A DNA stretch of 64,000 nucleotides from CAVYXK01 sp963708245 (GCA_963708245.1 OY970201.1:744001-808000); one strand, 5' to 3'; positions 16,896 through 28,488 are shown, counted from the first letter of the stretch. Made by a program: numbers and translations. The notes: generated from the letters alone by a model not told the origin.

Positions 16896-17680
16896 CCAGT
16901 ACCTCCCGACCGCAGTGCAGCCCAGGTCGCCGGATCCACCACCCCGTCCGCCGTCAGGCCTTTACCGGTCTGGAACCGGACCACAGCCCCCTGGGTCGCC
17001 GGGCCGAACACGCCATCGACGGTTAACTGGGGATCGAGCGCGTGGAGCAGGGTCTGCAATGCCAACACGCCCGCGCCGCTGCTCCCTTGGCGCAACACCG
17101 GCGTCGGATCGCTCGGTGTGCCCATGGCGTCCGGGCCAATTGCCGCTTTTGCCTTGGCGAGATACGCCCTACGGCTGTCCAGCCCGTTCAACCCGCCATT
17201 GATGCGGCGCGTGATGGTGACGATGTCGTCCCGGTCGGCAGGGTCGTTGAGCGTCCCGCGCTTCCAGAACTCGCAAGCGATCAGCAGCGAGATTTTCGGA
17301 TCGGCAGCGAGCACCGGGTCGCCGACCAGATCGAGATGCAGGATATCGCCATACAGCTTGTAGTTGGCCCGTCCGGTGAGCTGGAACAGGCCACGCCCCT
17401 TGAAGCGCGGCCCGTCACCGGGCTGCGTATTGCCGAGATCGGCGCGGCCTTCGTACGCAGCTCCGCTGGCGTATTCCTCGGTGGTGCAGAACCCGTCCAA
17501 CTCATGGCAGGCCTGCGCCAGAAAATGCGCAGCGCGCAAAGCCGTGTCGATCGCGTATCCGGTGCAGCTTGTTTCCAGCGCGGCGCCGACAGCGTCGATG
17601 ATCGCCGCCTGGTTGGTGGCCTTCGTCCCGCTGACAACCGGGGCGATGCGGCGCAGAATATCAGCGCTGAGGGTGATCAT
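16892..17680 (-). CDS. GH19 chitinase-like lysin with C-terminal peptidoglycan-binding domain
   Basis: 262 residues. Residues about 30-180 carry GH19 features: HFLAQACHELDGF with the catalytic Glu region, RFKGRGLFQLTGRANYKLYG, and ITRRINGGLNGLDSRRAYL. The last 70 residues form a PG_binding_1 domain (VLRQGSSGAGVLALQTLLHA, VDGVFGPATQGAVVRFQ). The start at 17680 has GGAGA upstream. No signal peptide is seen, as in phage endolysins. The protein may cleave peptidoglycan or chitin. It could be a prophage relic, although no other phage gene is present. Confidence 0.87.
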   Translation of the reverse strand: MITLSADILRRIAPVVSGTKATNQAAIIDAVGAALETSCTGYAIDTALRAAHFLAQACHELDGFCTTEEYASGAAYEGRADLGNTQPGDGPRFKGRGLFQLTGRANYKLYGDILHLDLVGDPVLAADPKISLLIACEFWKRGTLNDPADRDDIVTITRRINGGLNGLDSRRAYLAKAKAAIGPDAMGTPSDPTPVLRQGSSGAGVLALQTLLHALDPQLTVDGVFGPATQGAVVRFQTGKGLTADGVVDPATWAALRSGGTG

Positions 17681-17778
17681 GCTGCTGTCTCCTTTAAGGC
17701 GGTTGCTATGGTCACCGAAAAGAGGCGGCCCGACTTTGGTCTGCTATTAGAGCGATTAGCGGAGACCATATATTCATC

Positions 17779-18900
17779 TCACCGAAAAACTGACAGAAGA
17801 GCCACGAGAGGCTTCAAGCTTGCTACGACATCTTTGCTGAAAAGGTCTTGCTCAGACAACTCTATATTGACAACGCCATGCAACCTTCTCATGTCGCATA
17901 CGAGTATAGAGGCTATAGATGCAATCTGATGAAAATGGGGATGCTTATAGAACTCCCTGATTTCGTTGCCAACCAGCTTTGAAACCTCGTCTTTGAACTT
18001 GATATTCTGTAGATTCATCATTGAGAAATCCTGATTTAGCACCGCCTCCGGTGGTCCGGGAAGTACAAACTCGGGAACGACCGCAATCGGTAGCACGACC
18101 TCTCGGTTTAGACGCACGCTGCCGCGCTTGAGTTCTAGATATCCTGAATAGCGGCCTGGCATCCCAGACGTAAAGAGCGCCTTCTGTATCAGAGCGTCAT
18201 CTGCCTCGCCGGATGGAATAAAAGCCATATAGCTGCTACGTAGATTGGCCGCTCTATTCGTGGCTGCTGCCGCCATGGCGCAAATTGCCTTCAACACTGA
18301 GTCCATCAACTCTCCTTCTGGTATCTTCCGTTGGCTCCCGCATTGCTGAAGGGTGTTGTAGACGCATTCTGCGGCGGCAAGATTTGCGTTGAGAATTAGT
18401 TCACGCCGACGCTCACCTTTTGCTTGCTCTAGCTCACGGTCGCGGGCGACCCTTACGTTGGCAGCTTCGGCAGCTTCGGCTCTTGCCTTATCCCATCTCT
18501 CGTCGAACCGTGCTTTACCGTAAGTGAGATATTCACGCCGGAACAAGCCTGGGTCGAGCTGCTGATCCGATGGAAGCCGTGTGTTAAATGCTTGCACAGA
18601 CAGCGTGATTGAATGCGCCATCCAGCCGATTGAGGCCAGAACGCCGGCCAAAGCACCAACGCCGTAGCCAACGAAGGGCCACAACAGGGGGAAGTCATCT
18701 GGTAGGCCGATCCGCTTCGGATCAGCGAGGTACATCACGAAGAAGCCGGACAGCAGCCAGCCTAGGTTCTTTATGCGGGGCGCCTGGTTCAATGCGGTGG
18801 TACTGACGGGCTGGGCAAAGCCATTGAGTCCTAGCACCGCTCCCGCGACTGCACCAATCAGTGTTGCTAAGACGGAAAAAGCGATGACGCTCATTTTCAT
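17779..18900 (-). CDS. Membrane-anchored protein with possible GAF-like C-terminal domain, unknown function
   Basis: 373 residues. Hydrophobic segments lie at about 5-28, 45-60 and 70-94, followed by a charged helical stretch (ARFDERWDKARAEAAEAANV, then ELEQAKGERRREL) likely to be coiled coil. The last 150 residues have a sensor-domain look (strand-rich, ending IASILVCDMRRLHGVVNIEL and LKPLVALLSVF) reminiscent of GAF folds, but this is weak. Base composition is visibly lower in GC than the flanks. The gene stands alone between the lysin pair and miaA in what is probably an acquired islet. Function not recognised. Confidence 0.65.
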   Translation of the reverse strand: MKMSVIAFSVLATLIGAVAGAVLGLNGFAQPVSTTALNQAPRIKNLGWLLSGFFVMYLADPKRIGLPDDFPLLWPFVGYGVGALAGVLASIGWMAHSITLSVQAFNTRLPSDQQLDPGLFRREYLTYGKARFDERWDKARAEAAEAANVRVARDRELEQAKGERRRELILNANLAAAECVYNTLQQCGSQRKIPEGELMDSVLKAICAMAAAATNRAANLRSSYMAFIPSGEADDALIQKALFTSGMPGRYSGYLELKRGSVRLNREVVLPIAVVPEFVLPGPPEAVLNQDFSMMNLQNIKFKDEVSKLVGNEIREFYKHPHFHQIASIASILVCDMRRLHGVVNIELSEQDLFSKDVVASLKPLVALLSVFR

Positions 18901-19201
18901 CGAAAGGTCAGCCGTTCTCCGTAACTTTCCGGCAAGCTCCTACACTAGGGTGGGAGTTGGCCAAGCAGGACATTGCCGATCGGACTGAGCGGCCTGTGCC
19001 CTTCCGAGCCGCGCTCGTGGCCAGGAGGCGCGCGCTCCAAGACTGGCCCAGGTCCCGTGCGCGATCGCGAGACGTCTGCTATGGCACGGAACAGGGCGTT
19101 GCTGAATATCGGCATTCGAGTTTGACGTGGCAGATGGCCCCGGTTGGAAAGGTTGCTCTCGGACAGGCTCGCGTGGGCCGATGGCCACCGGACCATTAGC
19201 G
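18901..19201. other. Gap between the membrane protein and miaA
   Basis: Three hundred bases with no supportable gene. Frames on both strands are short and have no recognisable family. It must contain the promoters for the divergent miaA-ilv block and the minus-strand membrane protein. I could not identify a convincing -35/-10 pair. Confidence 0.45.
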
Positions 19202-20215
19202 ATGTTATCGCCCAACAAGCTGTACGCGCAATCCGGAGTGCGCCGGCGGGCGCCCACGGACGAAAGCTCCGCTTTGATCGTTGCCGGTCCGACGGCGAGC
19301 GGCAAGTCAGCGCTGGCCCTGGCGATCGCGCAGCACCTCGGCGGCACCATTATCAACGCTGATTCGATGCAGGTCTATCGCGAACTTCCTGTGCTGACCG
19401 CCAGGCCGACACTGCAGGAGGAGGCGCTCGCACCACACGCGCTCTACGGTGTGCGCAGCGCCGCCGAGCCGGGTAACGCAGGCTGGTGGCGGACGGCGGC
19501 GCTGGAGGCGATGGAGGTGGCGAAACAAGCCGGGCGGCTGCCGATCCTGTGCGGCGGCACCGGTCTTTACCTCGCTGCGTTGACCGGGGGGTTAGCAGAA
19601 ATACCTGAACCTGGTGCCGACGCCCGGGCTGAGGCGCGAGCACTGCTCACTGACCTTGGGCCGCACGGTCTGCATGCGCGGCTCGCGGTAGTCGATCCCC
19701 ACACGGCCGCGCGCCTGCGTCCCGCCGACGCCCAACGGATCGCCCGCGCCTGGGAAGTCTGGCGCGGCACCGGCAGGGGCCTCGCCGCATGGCAGGCAGA
19801 GCCGGCGACGCGGCCGATTGGCTGGCGGTTTGCCGCAATCCTCGTGGCCCCGCCTCGCCCGGCGCTCCGCGCCGCAATCGCCGCTCGGTTCGAGGCAATG
19901 CTCGCTGCCGGCGCATTGACGGAAGTCCGCGACCTGCTGGGCCTGCACCTCGATCCCGCAGTACCGGCGATGCGTGCCCAGGGCGTGCCCGAACTGGCGG
20001 CGCATCTCAGGGGCGAGACCTCACTGGCGGTGGCGGCACAGCGAGCGGTACTGGCCACTGGGCGTTACAGCAAGCGGCAGGCCACGTGGTTCCGGCATCA
20101 CGCGCTGGCCCCAGAGGGCCGGACGCATACGATCCATGCGCGGATCGCAGGTCCAGGGCAATTTTTGGAAAGAAATATGGGTGAAATCTTTGACTTTATT
20201 CGTGCCATGGGTTGA
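19202..20215 (+). CDS. miaA: tRNA dimethylallyltransferase
   Basis: 337 residues from the ATG at 19202; an upstream in-frame ATG at 19181 is possible, and the family core begins at about residue 20. Motifs: P-loop GPTASGKSALAL, NADSMQVY, LPILCGGTGLYLAAL, and GWRFAAILVAPPR. The C-terminal YSKRQATWFRHH is typical of the end of MiaA proteins. It transfers a dimethylallyl group to A37 of tRNAs reading UNN codons. It lies just upstream of the ilvBNC genes, an arrangement often seen in Acetobacteraceae. Confidence 0.95.
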   Translation: MLSPNKLYAQSGVRRRAPTDESSALIVAGPTASGKSALALAIAQHLGGTIINADSMQVYRELPVLTARPTLQEEALAPHALYGVRSAAEPGNAGWWRTAALEAMEVAKQAGRLPILCGGTGLYLAALTGGLAEIPEPGADARAEARALLTDLGPHGLHARLAVVDPHTAARLRPADAQRIARAWEVWRGTGRGLAAWQAEPATRPIGWRFAAILVAPPRPALRAAIAARFEAMLAAGALTEVRDLLGLHLDPAVPAMRAQGVPELAAHLRGETSLAVAAQRAVLATGRYSKRQATWFRHHALAPEGRTHTIHARIAGPGQFLERNMGEIFDFIRAMG

Positions 20216-20312
20216 CGCAGTGCACCATGCGCCGTATGCGTGCCGTTCGGCGGATTTCGTCCCACATCCAGGCGGCACGCCGATGTTTGTTAATTCGTTG
20301 GGGAGCCAGCCA

Positions 20313-22091
20313 ATGCGGGCCGAGTTGAGCCAGTCCGGGGCGGAGATCTTGTTACGCGCCTTGAAGGACCAGGGCGTCGACGTTATTTTCGGCTATCCCG
20401 GGGGCGCTGTCCTGCCGATCTACGACGCGATCTTCAATCAGAACGCGATCCGCCACATCCTGGTCCGCCACGAGCAGGGCGCCGTGCATGCCGCCGAGGG
20501 CTACGCACGCTCGACCGGCAAGGTCGGCGTTGTGCTGGTCACCTCCGGACCGGGCGCCACCAACGCAGTGACCGGACTGGTCGATGCGCTGATGGACTCG
20601 ATCCCCGTGGTGTGTCTGACCGGCCAAGTGCCGACTCATCTCATTGGCAACGACGCGTTCCAGGAGGCGGACACCACCGGCATCACGCGGCCAGCCACCA
20701 AGCACAACTACCTGGTCAAGCGTCCGGAAGACCTGGCGCGCACGGTGCACGAGGCATTCTACGTTGCCCGCTCTGGCCGGCCCGGCCCGGTGGTGGTCGA
20801 CCTGCCGAAGGACATCGTGATCGGTCCCGCGCCGTACTCGCCTCCGACCGCCGGGCACCCGAGCTATCGGCCGCAGATCGAGCCCGATCCGACGCCGATC
20901 GCCCGCGCAGCGGCGCTGCTGAAGCAGGCCAAGCGGCCGGTAATCTACACCGGCGGCGGCGTCATCAATGCTGGCCCGGCGGCCTCGGCGGCACTGACGC
21001 GCTTCGTGCGGACCAGCGGATTTCCCTGCACCAGCACGCTGATGGGGCTGGGCGCGTTCCCATCCAGCGATCCACAGTTCCTTGGCATGCTGGGGATGCA
21101 CGGCACGTACGAAGCCAATCTGGCGATGCATGGTTGCGACGTGCTGCTGGCGATTGGAGCGCGGTTCGACGACCGGGTGACAGGGCGGCTGAACGCGTTC
21201 TGTCCGGACGCCACAAAGATCCACGCTGACATCGACCCGTCGAGTATCAACAAGAACGTGCCGGTCGAAGTATCCATCGTCGGCGATGCCGGCCGCGTGC
21301 TGGCGGCGCTGCTGGACGCCTGGGACCTCGACGCGACGAAGCCTGACACCAAAGCGCTGACCGAGTGGTGGCGGCAGATCGATGCCTGGCGGGCCAAGCA
21401 GAGCCTACGCTTCACGCAAGACATGACCCCCGGCGCGGTGATCAAGCCTCAACACGCGATCCGGCGCCTCTATGAGCTGACGCGCGACGTGGGGAAGGAG
21501 ATTTTCATCACCACCGAGGTCGGCCAACATCAGATGTGGGCCGCGCAACATTTCGGCTTCGAGCAGCCGAATCACTGGATGACCTCGGGCGGGCTGGGTA
21601 CGATGGGCTATGGGTTGCCGGCGGCGATGGGGGTGCAAGTCGCGCATCCCGATGCTCTGGTGATCGATATCGCCGGCGAGGCGTCGATATTGATGAATAT
21701 CCAGGAGATGGGCACGCTGGCACAGTACCGGTTGCCGGTGAAAGTGTTCATCCTGAACAACCAGTACATGGGGATGGTGCGGCAGTGGCAGGAGCTGCTG
21801 CATGGCGGGCGCTATTCCGAAAGCTACTCCGCCGCGCTACCGGATTTCGTCAAGCTGGCCGATGCATTCCATGCGGTGGGGCTGCGTGCCGGAAGCGTCG
21901 ATCAGCTCGACGATGTGATCCGGGAGATGCTGGCGACTGACCGTGCGGTGATCGCCGACATCGCGGTCGATCCAAAGGAGAACTGTTTCCCGATGATCCC
22001 GTCGGGTGCGGCGCATAACGAGATGATCCTGGGTTCGGAGCAGGAGGACGAAGCGGCCGGCATCACTGATGAAGGGCTGGTGCTGGTGTGA
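20313..22091 (+). CDS. ilvB: Acetolactate synthase, large (catalytic) subunit
   Basis: 592 residues from the ATG at 20313, chosen because GGGGAG lies seven bases upstream; an in-frame ATG at 20283 is less well placed. The thiamine-diphosphate enzyme pattern is clear: VIFGYPGGAVLPIYDAI, RHEQGAVHAAEGYARSTG (catalytic Glu), TSGPGATNAVTGL, and a C-terminal block GGLGTMGYGLPAAMG with a GEAS/NNQYMGM diphosphate-binding site. In the usual GDGS form the second position is Asp; here IAGEAS carries Glu. It joins two pyruvates, or pyruvate and 2-oxobutyrate, in branched-chain amino acid synthesis. The small subunit follows. Confidence 0.96.
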   Translation: MRAELSQSGAEILLRALKDQGVDVIFGYPGGAVLPIYDAIFNQNAIRHILVRHEQGAVHAAEGYARSTGKVGVVLVTSGPGATNAVTGLVDALMDSIPVVCLTGQVPTHLIGNDAFQEADTTGITRPATKHNYLVKRPEDLARTVHEAFYVARSGRPGPVVVDLPKDIVIGPAPYSPPTAGHPSYRPQIEPDPTPIARAAALLKQAKRPVIYTGGGVINAGPAASAALTRFVRTSGFPCTSTLMGLGAFPSSDPQFLGMLGMHGTYEANLAMHGCDVLLAIGARFDDRVTGRLNAFCPDATKIHADIDPSSINKNVPVEVSIVGDAGRVLAALLDAWDLDATKPDTKALTEWWRQIDAWRAKQSLRFTQDMTPGAVIKPQHAIRRLYELTRDVGKEIFITTEVGQHQMWAAQHFGFEQPNHWMTSGGLGTMGYGLPAAMGVQVAHPDALVIDIAGEASILMNIQEMGTLAQYRLPVKVFILNNQYMGMVRQWQELLHGGRYSESYSAALPDFVKLADAFHAVGLRAGSVDQLDDVIREMLATDRAVIADIAVDPKENCFPMIPSGAAHNEMILGSEQEDEAAGITDEGLVLV

Positions 22092-22121
22092 TGGCGCTCG
22101 CCGGTCGCACGCCCCTGTCCA

Positions 22122-22243
22122 CCTCTCCCGCTCTGCGGGAGAGGTCGCCCGCGAAGCGGGCGGGTGAGGGTCGTCGCGCATCCGGGTGGACCCTCACCCG
22201 GCGCGCTCCCGCGCGCCGACCTCTCCCGCAGAGCGGGAGAGGT
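22122..22243. repeat. Mosaic intergenic palindromic repeat, copy C (between ilvB and ilvN)
   Basis: The element opens with a CCTCTCCCGC...GCGGGAGAGG stem (22122-22144), continues with GCCCGCGAAGCGGGC and GGGTGAGGG, then CCCTCACCC and a GC-rich stem. It closes with a CCTCTCCCGCAGAGCGGGAGAGG stem ending at 22242-22243. It fills almost the whole ilvB-ilvN spacer and its last bases touch the likely ilvN start. Confidence 0.88.
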
Positions 22244-22772
22244 GGATATTGAGCCGCCCGTGCCTCCCGATCCCACTCTGCGACGCGCCACGATCTCCGT
22301 CCTGGTGGATAACGAGGCGGGCGTGCTGGCGCGCGTCATCGGCCTGTTTTCGGGGCGGGGCTATAACATCGACAGCCTGACCGTTGCGCCAGTGGATGAC
22401 GCGCGCGGCTGGTCGCGGATCAATGTCGTTACATCTGGTACCGACATGGTGATCGAGCAGATCAAGGCGCAGCTCGATCGACTGGTGCCCGTGCACCGGG
22501 TCGCCGACCTGACGCTGGAAGGACCGCACGTCGCCCGCGAGATGGCGCTGATCAAGGTGGTTGGCCGGGGCGATCACCGCGCCGAGGCGCTGCGGCTGGC
22601 GGACGCCTTCCGCGCCCGCGTGGTCGATGCCACTACCGAGAGCTTCGTATTCGAGATGACCGGCAGCACCGAAAAACTGGACGCCTTCCTCGAGCTGATG
22701 CGTCCGCTGGGCTTGGCCGAGGTGTCACGTACCGGTGTGGCGGCGATTGCCCGAGGGACACGGACGATCTAA
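22242..22772 (+). CDS. ilvN: Acetolactate synthase, small (regulatory) subunit
   Basis: About 176 residues. The family core begins at LRRATISVLVDNEAGVLARV (ACT domain, with FSGRGYNIDSL) and continues through a second ACT-like half (MALIKVVGRGDHRAEALRLA) to GLAEVSRTGVAAIARG. Only GTG starts exist upstream of the core: 22242, inside the closing stem of the repeat, and 22260. Neither has an ideal ribosome site, so the start is uncertain. The subunit stimulates the catalytic subunit and confers valine feedback. Expression is probably coupled to ilvB through the same transcript. Confidence 0.92.
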   Translation: MDIEPPVPPDPTLRRATISVLVDNEAGVLARVIGLFSGRGYNIDSLTVAPVDDARGWSRINVVTSGTDMVIEQIKAQLDRLVPVHRVADLTLEGPHVAREMALIKVVGRGDHRAEALRLADAFRARVVDATTESFVFEMTGSTEKLDAFLELMRPLGLAEVSRTGVAAIARGTRTI

Positions 22773-22799
22773 ATCGAATACACGGGAGGAACCCGACTG

Positions 22800-23819
22800 A
22801 TGCGTGTTTATTACGACCGCGACGCCGACGTGAACCTGATCAAGGGCAAGCGCGTCGCCATCATCGGCTACGGCAGCCAGGGCCACGCCCATGCCAACAA
22901 CCTGAAGGACAGCGGGGTCGCCGAAGTCGCTGTCGGGCTGCGGCCGAGTTCGGCCGGTGTGAAGAAAGCGGAAGCCGCCGGACTGCGAGTGATGGAGCCG
23001 GCCGAATGCGCGAAATGGGCCGATGTGGCCATGGTGCTGACGCCCGATGAAGGCCAGGGCGAGCTCTACCGCGACAAGCTTGCGCCCCACATGAAGCCAG
23101 GCGCGGCGTTGGCTTTCGCGCACGGGCTCAACATCCATTTCAACCTGATCGAGCCACGAGCCGACATCGACGTCTTCATGATCGCACCGAAAGGGCCCGG
23201 CCATACAGTGCGAAGCGAGTACCAACGCGGCGGCGGCGTGCCGTGCCTGGTCGCGGTGGCCCAGAACCCGTCGGGCAATGCGCTGGAGATCGCGCTTTCC
23301 TATGCGTCGGCCATCGGCGGCGGCCGGGCGGGAATCATCGAGACCACCTTCAAGGAGGAATGCGAGACCGACCTGTTCGGCGAGCAGACAGTGCTGTGCG
23401 GCGGGCTCGTCGAGCTGATGAAGGCCGGCTACGAGACGCTGGTGGAGGCCGGCTATGCGCCGGAGATGGCGTATTTCGAATGCGTGCACGAAGTGAAGCT
23501 GATCGTCGATCTGATCTATGAAGGCGGCATCGCCAACATGAACTACTCGGTCAGCAATACCGCGGAATATGGCGAGTATGTCTCTGGGCCGCGTATCGTC
23601 ACGGAAGAGACGCGCAAGGAGATGAAGCGCGTGCTCGCCGATATCCAGTCTGGCCGGTTCGCGCGCGACTGGATGCTGGAGAACCGGGTGAATCAGACCA
23701 GCTTCAAGGCGATGCGCGCGCGCATGGGCGAACACCCGATCGAGCAGATCGGCACCAAGCTGCGCGCGATGATGCCGTGGATCGCCAAGAACGCGTTGGT
23801 CGATAAGTCGCGCAACTGA
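22800..23819 (+). CDS. ilvC: Ketol-acid reductoisomerase (NADP+)
   Basis: 339 residues, a class I enzyme. The ATG at 22800 has GGGAGGAA upstream. It begins MRVYYDRDADVNLIKGKRVA, with the Rossmann GYGSQGHAHA, and has the metal-binding block of the C-terminal knotted domain (KEECETDLFGEQTVLCGG, then ECVHEVKLIVDLIYEGG). It converts acetolactate to dihydroxyisovalerate in valine and leucine synthesis. It ends the miaA-ilvB-ilvN-ilvC run and lies 27 bases after ilvN. Confidence 0.97.
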   Translation: MRVYYDRDADVNLIKGKRVAIIGYGSQGHAHANNLKDSGVAEVAVGLRPSSAGVKKAEAAGLRVMEPAECAKWADVAMVLTPDEGQGELYRDKLAPHMKPGAALAFAHGLNIHFNLIEPRADIDVFMIAPKGPGHTVRSEYQRGGGVPCLVAVAQNPSGNALEIALSYASAIGGGRAGIIETTFKEECETDLFGEQTVLCGGLVELMKAGYETLVEAGYAPEMAYFECVHEVKLIVDLIYEGGIANMNYSVSNTAEYGEYVSGPRIVTEETRKEMKRVLADIQSGRFARDWMLENRVNQTSFKAMRARMGEHPIEQIGTKLRAMMPWIAKNALVDKSRN

Positions 23820-23922
23820 CAGCTGGGCCGAGCAGACCATTGAGATCGAGCCGATCTCGGTACCAAAAGAACTGGCCGATCGAGGCTACACAGATCAGAA
23901 AGAGGGTGCCGATGTCGCTGAA

Positions 23923-24525
23923 TTGGACAGAGCCATCGATCTTTACCAGCGCGAGCTCGAGCTGGACCCTGACAGTGCAGTCATCCATATCGACATAGGT
24001 GAAGCCTTATCTGCAGAACACAACGTCGATGGCGCCGCCGGGGAGTACCGTAAGGCCATAGAGCTCGATCCCCGTCTTCGGCAGGGCCACATCGATCTCG
24101 GTGCGCTTCTGGATGAGCAGCACAAATTCGATGCTGCTGCCGCCGAATACCGTCGGGCCATCGAACGGGATCCGCTCGACGCCAACGCGCACAGCTCACT
24201 GGGTGATGTCCTCCGCGAGCAGGGTCAGCGTGACGAGGCTCTCGCCGAGATCAGAAGGGCCCTCGCACTCGATCCTCAGCTTGCCGTCGGGCACAACGGA
24301 CTGGGCAACATCTTCTTTGATCAGGGCGAACGTGACGCCGCGCTGACAGAATATCGCAGAGCCATAACGATCGACCCGACGCTGGCTGTCGCTCAGGGCA
24401 ATATTCATTACTGCGGCACCGCGCCGAGCTCGCCCGCTCCGCGCAATCCTCAGCGCCCTCTGCGTCTCTGCGGTTCGACTTCCTTCCAAATGAAACGCCA
24501 AGCCGCAGAGGGTGCCCAGGACTAG
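23923..24525 (+). CDS. TPR-repeat protein, possibly 5'-truncated
   Basis: At least four tandem 34-residue TPRs are clear (AIDLYQRELELDPDSAVIHI, EYRKAIELDPRLRQGHIDLG, EYRRAIERDPLDANAHSSLG, EIRRALALDPQLAVGHNGLG). The first in-frame start is a TTG at 23923 without a good ribosome site. The frame stays open upstream to ilvC with plausible residues (ELADRGYTDQKEGADVAELD), so the true start may be lost or non-canonical. The tail after the last TPR (PQRPLRLCGSTSF) looks like translated intergenic sequence. It converges with the lipoprotein gene, overlapping it by four bases. Probably a fragment or decaying gene. Confidence 0.5.
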   Translation: MDRAIDLYQRELELDPDSAVIHIDIGEALSAEHNVDGAAGEYRKAIELDPRLRQGHIDLGALLDEQHKFDAAAAEYRRAIERDPLDANAHSSLGDVLREQGQRDEALAEIRRALALDPQLAVGHNGLGNIFFDQGERDAALTEYRRAITIDPTLAVAQGNIHYCGTAPSSPAPRNPQRPLRLCGSTSFQMKRQAAEGAQD

Positions 24526-25103
24526 AAAATCCCCTCCAGCCAACCCCGCGGCTTAGGCTGGATGATCGGCGTCTCGCCCGATTCGGGACTCTGCCCGAGA
24601 GCAGCGTTCTGCCGGAGCCGCTGCGCTTCCTTGGTCGGATCGACGACGATCCCCGGCTGCGGCGTCGGGCGCCAGAACATCAGCCGGTCGGCAAAGCTCT
24701 CGCCGGGATTGTTGAGCGAGCGATCCTGCGCGATCTCGGCGCGGATATTGGCCGGCGCCGGCGGCCCTGCCGCGGCCAGCAGCGCCTGCTGGCCGGGACT
24801 CATCGCGCCGGTCTGAGGCGTCAGCGTAGTCTGCGGGATCAACGCCTGCTCCGCCTGCTGGCGATCCGACACGTCCTGCGGCCGCGGGGCGCCGGGCTGT
24901 GGCGGACGGATCGAGTAGTCGGGCGGCATGGCGAGCGGCGCCTGGGTGGTGACGGTGAACTCATCAGGCGCGTCCCGGCTCAGCCCAAAGGTGCGCGACA
25001 GCGTGTCGCCGACGCCGCCGCAGCCGGTCAACGCGATGGCGGCGCACCCGAGCAGCAGGGAGCACGTCAGACGTTGTGGCAAGGTGGGGGGAGAACGCAA
25101 CAT
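24522..25103 (-). CDS. DUF3035 outer-membrane lipoprotein (BamF-like)
   Basis: 193 residues with a lipoprotein signal: CSLLLGCAAIALTGC, the Cys of LTGC being the lipidation site. The block RDAPDEFTVTTQAPLAMPPD is the signature of DUF3035 proteins, some of which (BamF) associate with the outer-membrane beta-barrel assembly machinery in alphaproteobacteria. The rest is Pro/Gln-rich and probably disordered, ending PKPRGWLEGIF. It follows lspA by about 40 bases on the same strand, the usual ileS-lspA-DUF3035 order. The BamF role is taken from relatives. Confidence 0.85.
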   Translation of the reverse strand: MLRSPPTLPQRLTCSLLLGCAAIALTGCGGVGDTLSRTFGLSRDAPDEFTVTTQAPLAMPPDYSIRPPQPGAPRPQDVSDRQQAEQALIPQTTLTPQTGAMSPGQQALLAAAGPPAPANIRAEIAQDRSLNNPGESFADRLMFWRPTPQPGIVVDPTKEAQRLRQNAALGQSPESGETPIIQPKPRGWLEGIF

Positions 25104-25144
25104 GCGAAACGCTTAGCGCCGCTGCGGCCGGTTTCGCAAGCCCG

Positions 25145-25683
25145 TCATCCGGTCGTCGGACGATCCGCCTCGCGCTTGGCAAGCTCCCCGCCTCTGTCCT
25201 CACGCCGCCCCCATTGGCTGCCGATGACCAGCGCGGCGACCCCACACACAATGGCCGCGTCGGCGAGGTTGAACACAGGCCAGGACCAGATACCGACATG
25301 CGCACGGATGAAATCCACCACCGCGCCGAAGCGCGCCCGGTCGATCACATTCCCCACCGCGCCGCCGGCGATGGCGCCCAGCGCGATCGCGGTCAGCCGC
25401 GACTCGGCGCGGTGCAGCCACCACCCGAGCACCGCGACCACGCAGAGGGCGAGCACAGCCAGGACCGCGCTGCTCCACGCCCCTAGCCCGGCGAGCAGGC
25501 CGAAGGTGACGCCCCGGTTCCAGACCATCGTCAGGTCAAGCACCGGCAGCAGCCGCACTTGCCCGCGCACCGGCAGGCGGAGCACGTCGAGAATCCACCA
25601 TTTGCTCGCCTGATCGGCGGCGAGCACCGCCAGGCCGACCAGCAGGCCGAGCCTAGTATGGCGACCGCGCACCGCCGGAGCGC

Positions 25684-25687
<4 letters not shown>
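25145..25687 (-). CDS. lspA: Lipoprotein signal peptidase II
   Basis: 180 residues from the ATG at 25687, which overlaps the ileS stop by four bases. Features: LAVLAADQASKWWILD near the N-terminus, WNRGVTFGLLAGLG, GNVIDRARFGAVVDFI with the first catalytic Asp region, and WPVFNLADAAI with the second. Four membrane helices are evident. It removes signal peptides from prolipoproteins in the inner membrane; the next gene encodes a lipoprotein. The charged tail (REDRGGELAKREADRPTTG) is a little longer than usual. Confidence 0.95.

Positions 25688-28488
<2,801 letters not shown>

Noticed and set aside
16437..19201. Complete prophage
   Set aside because: Only a lysin-like gene is present; no capsid, portal, terminase, integrase or attachment repeats were seen.
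18940..19356. Minus-strand frame upstream of miaA
   Set aside because: It runs over the miaA P-loop region antisense and lacks any domain; treated as a shadow.
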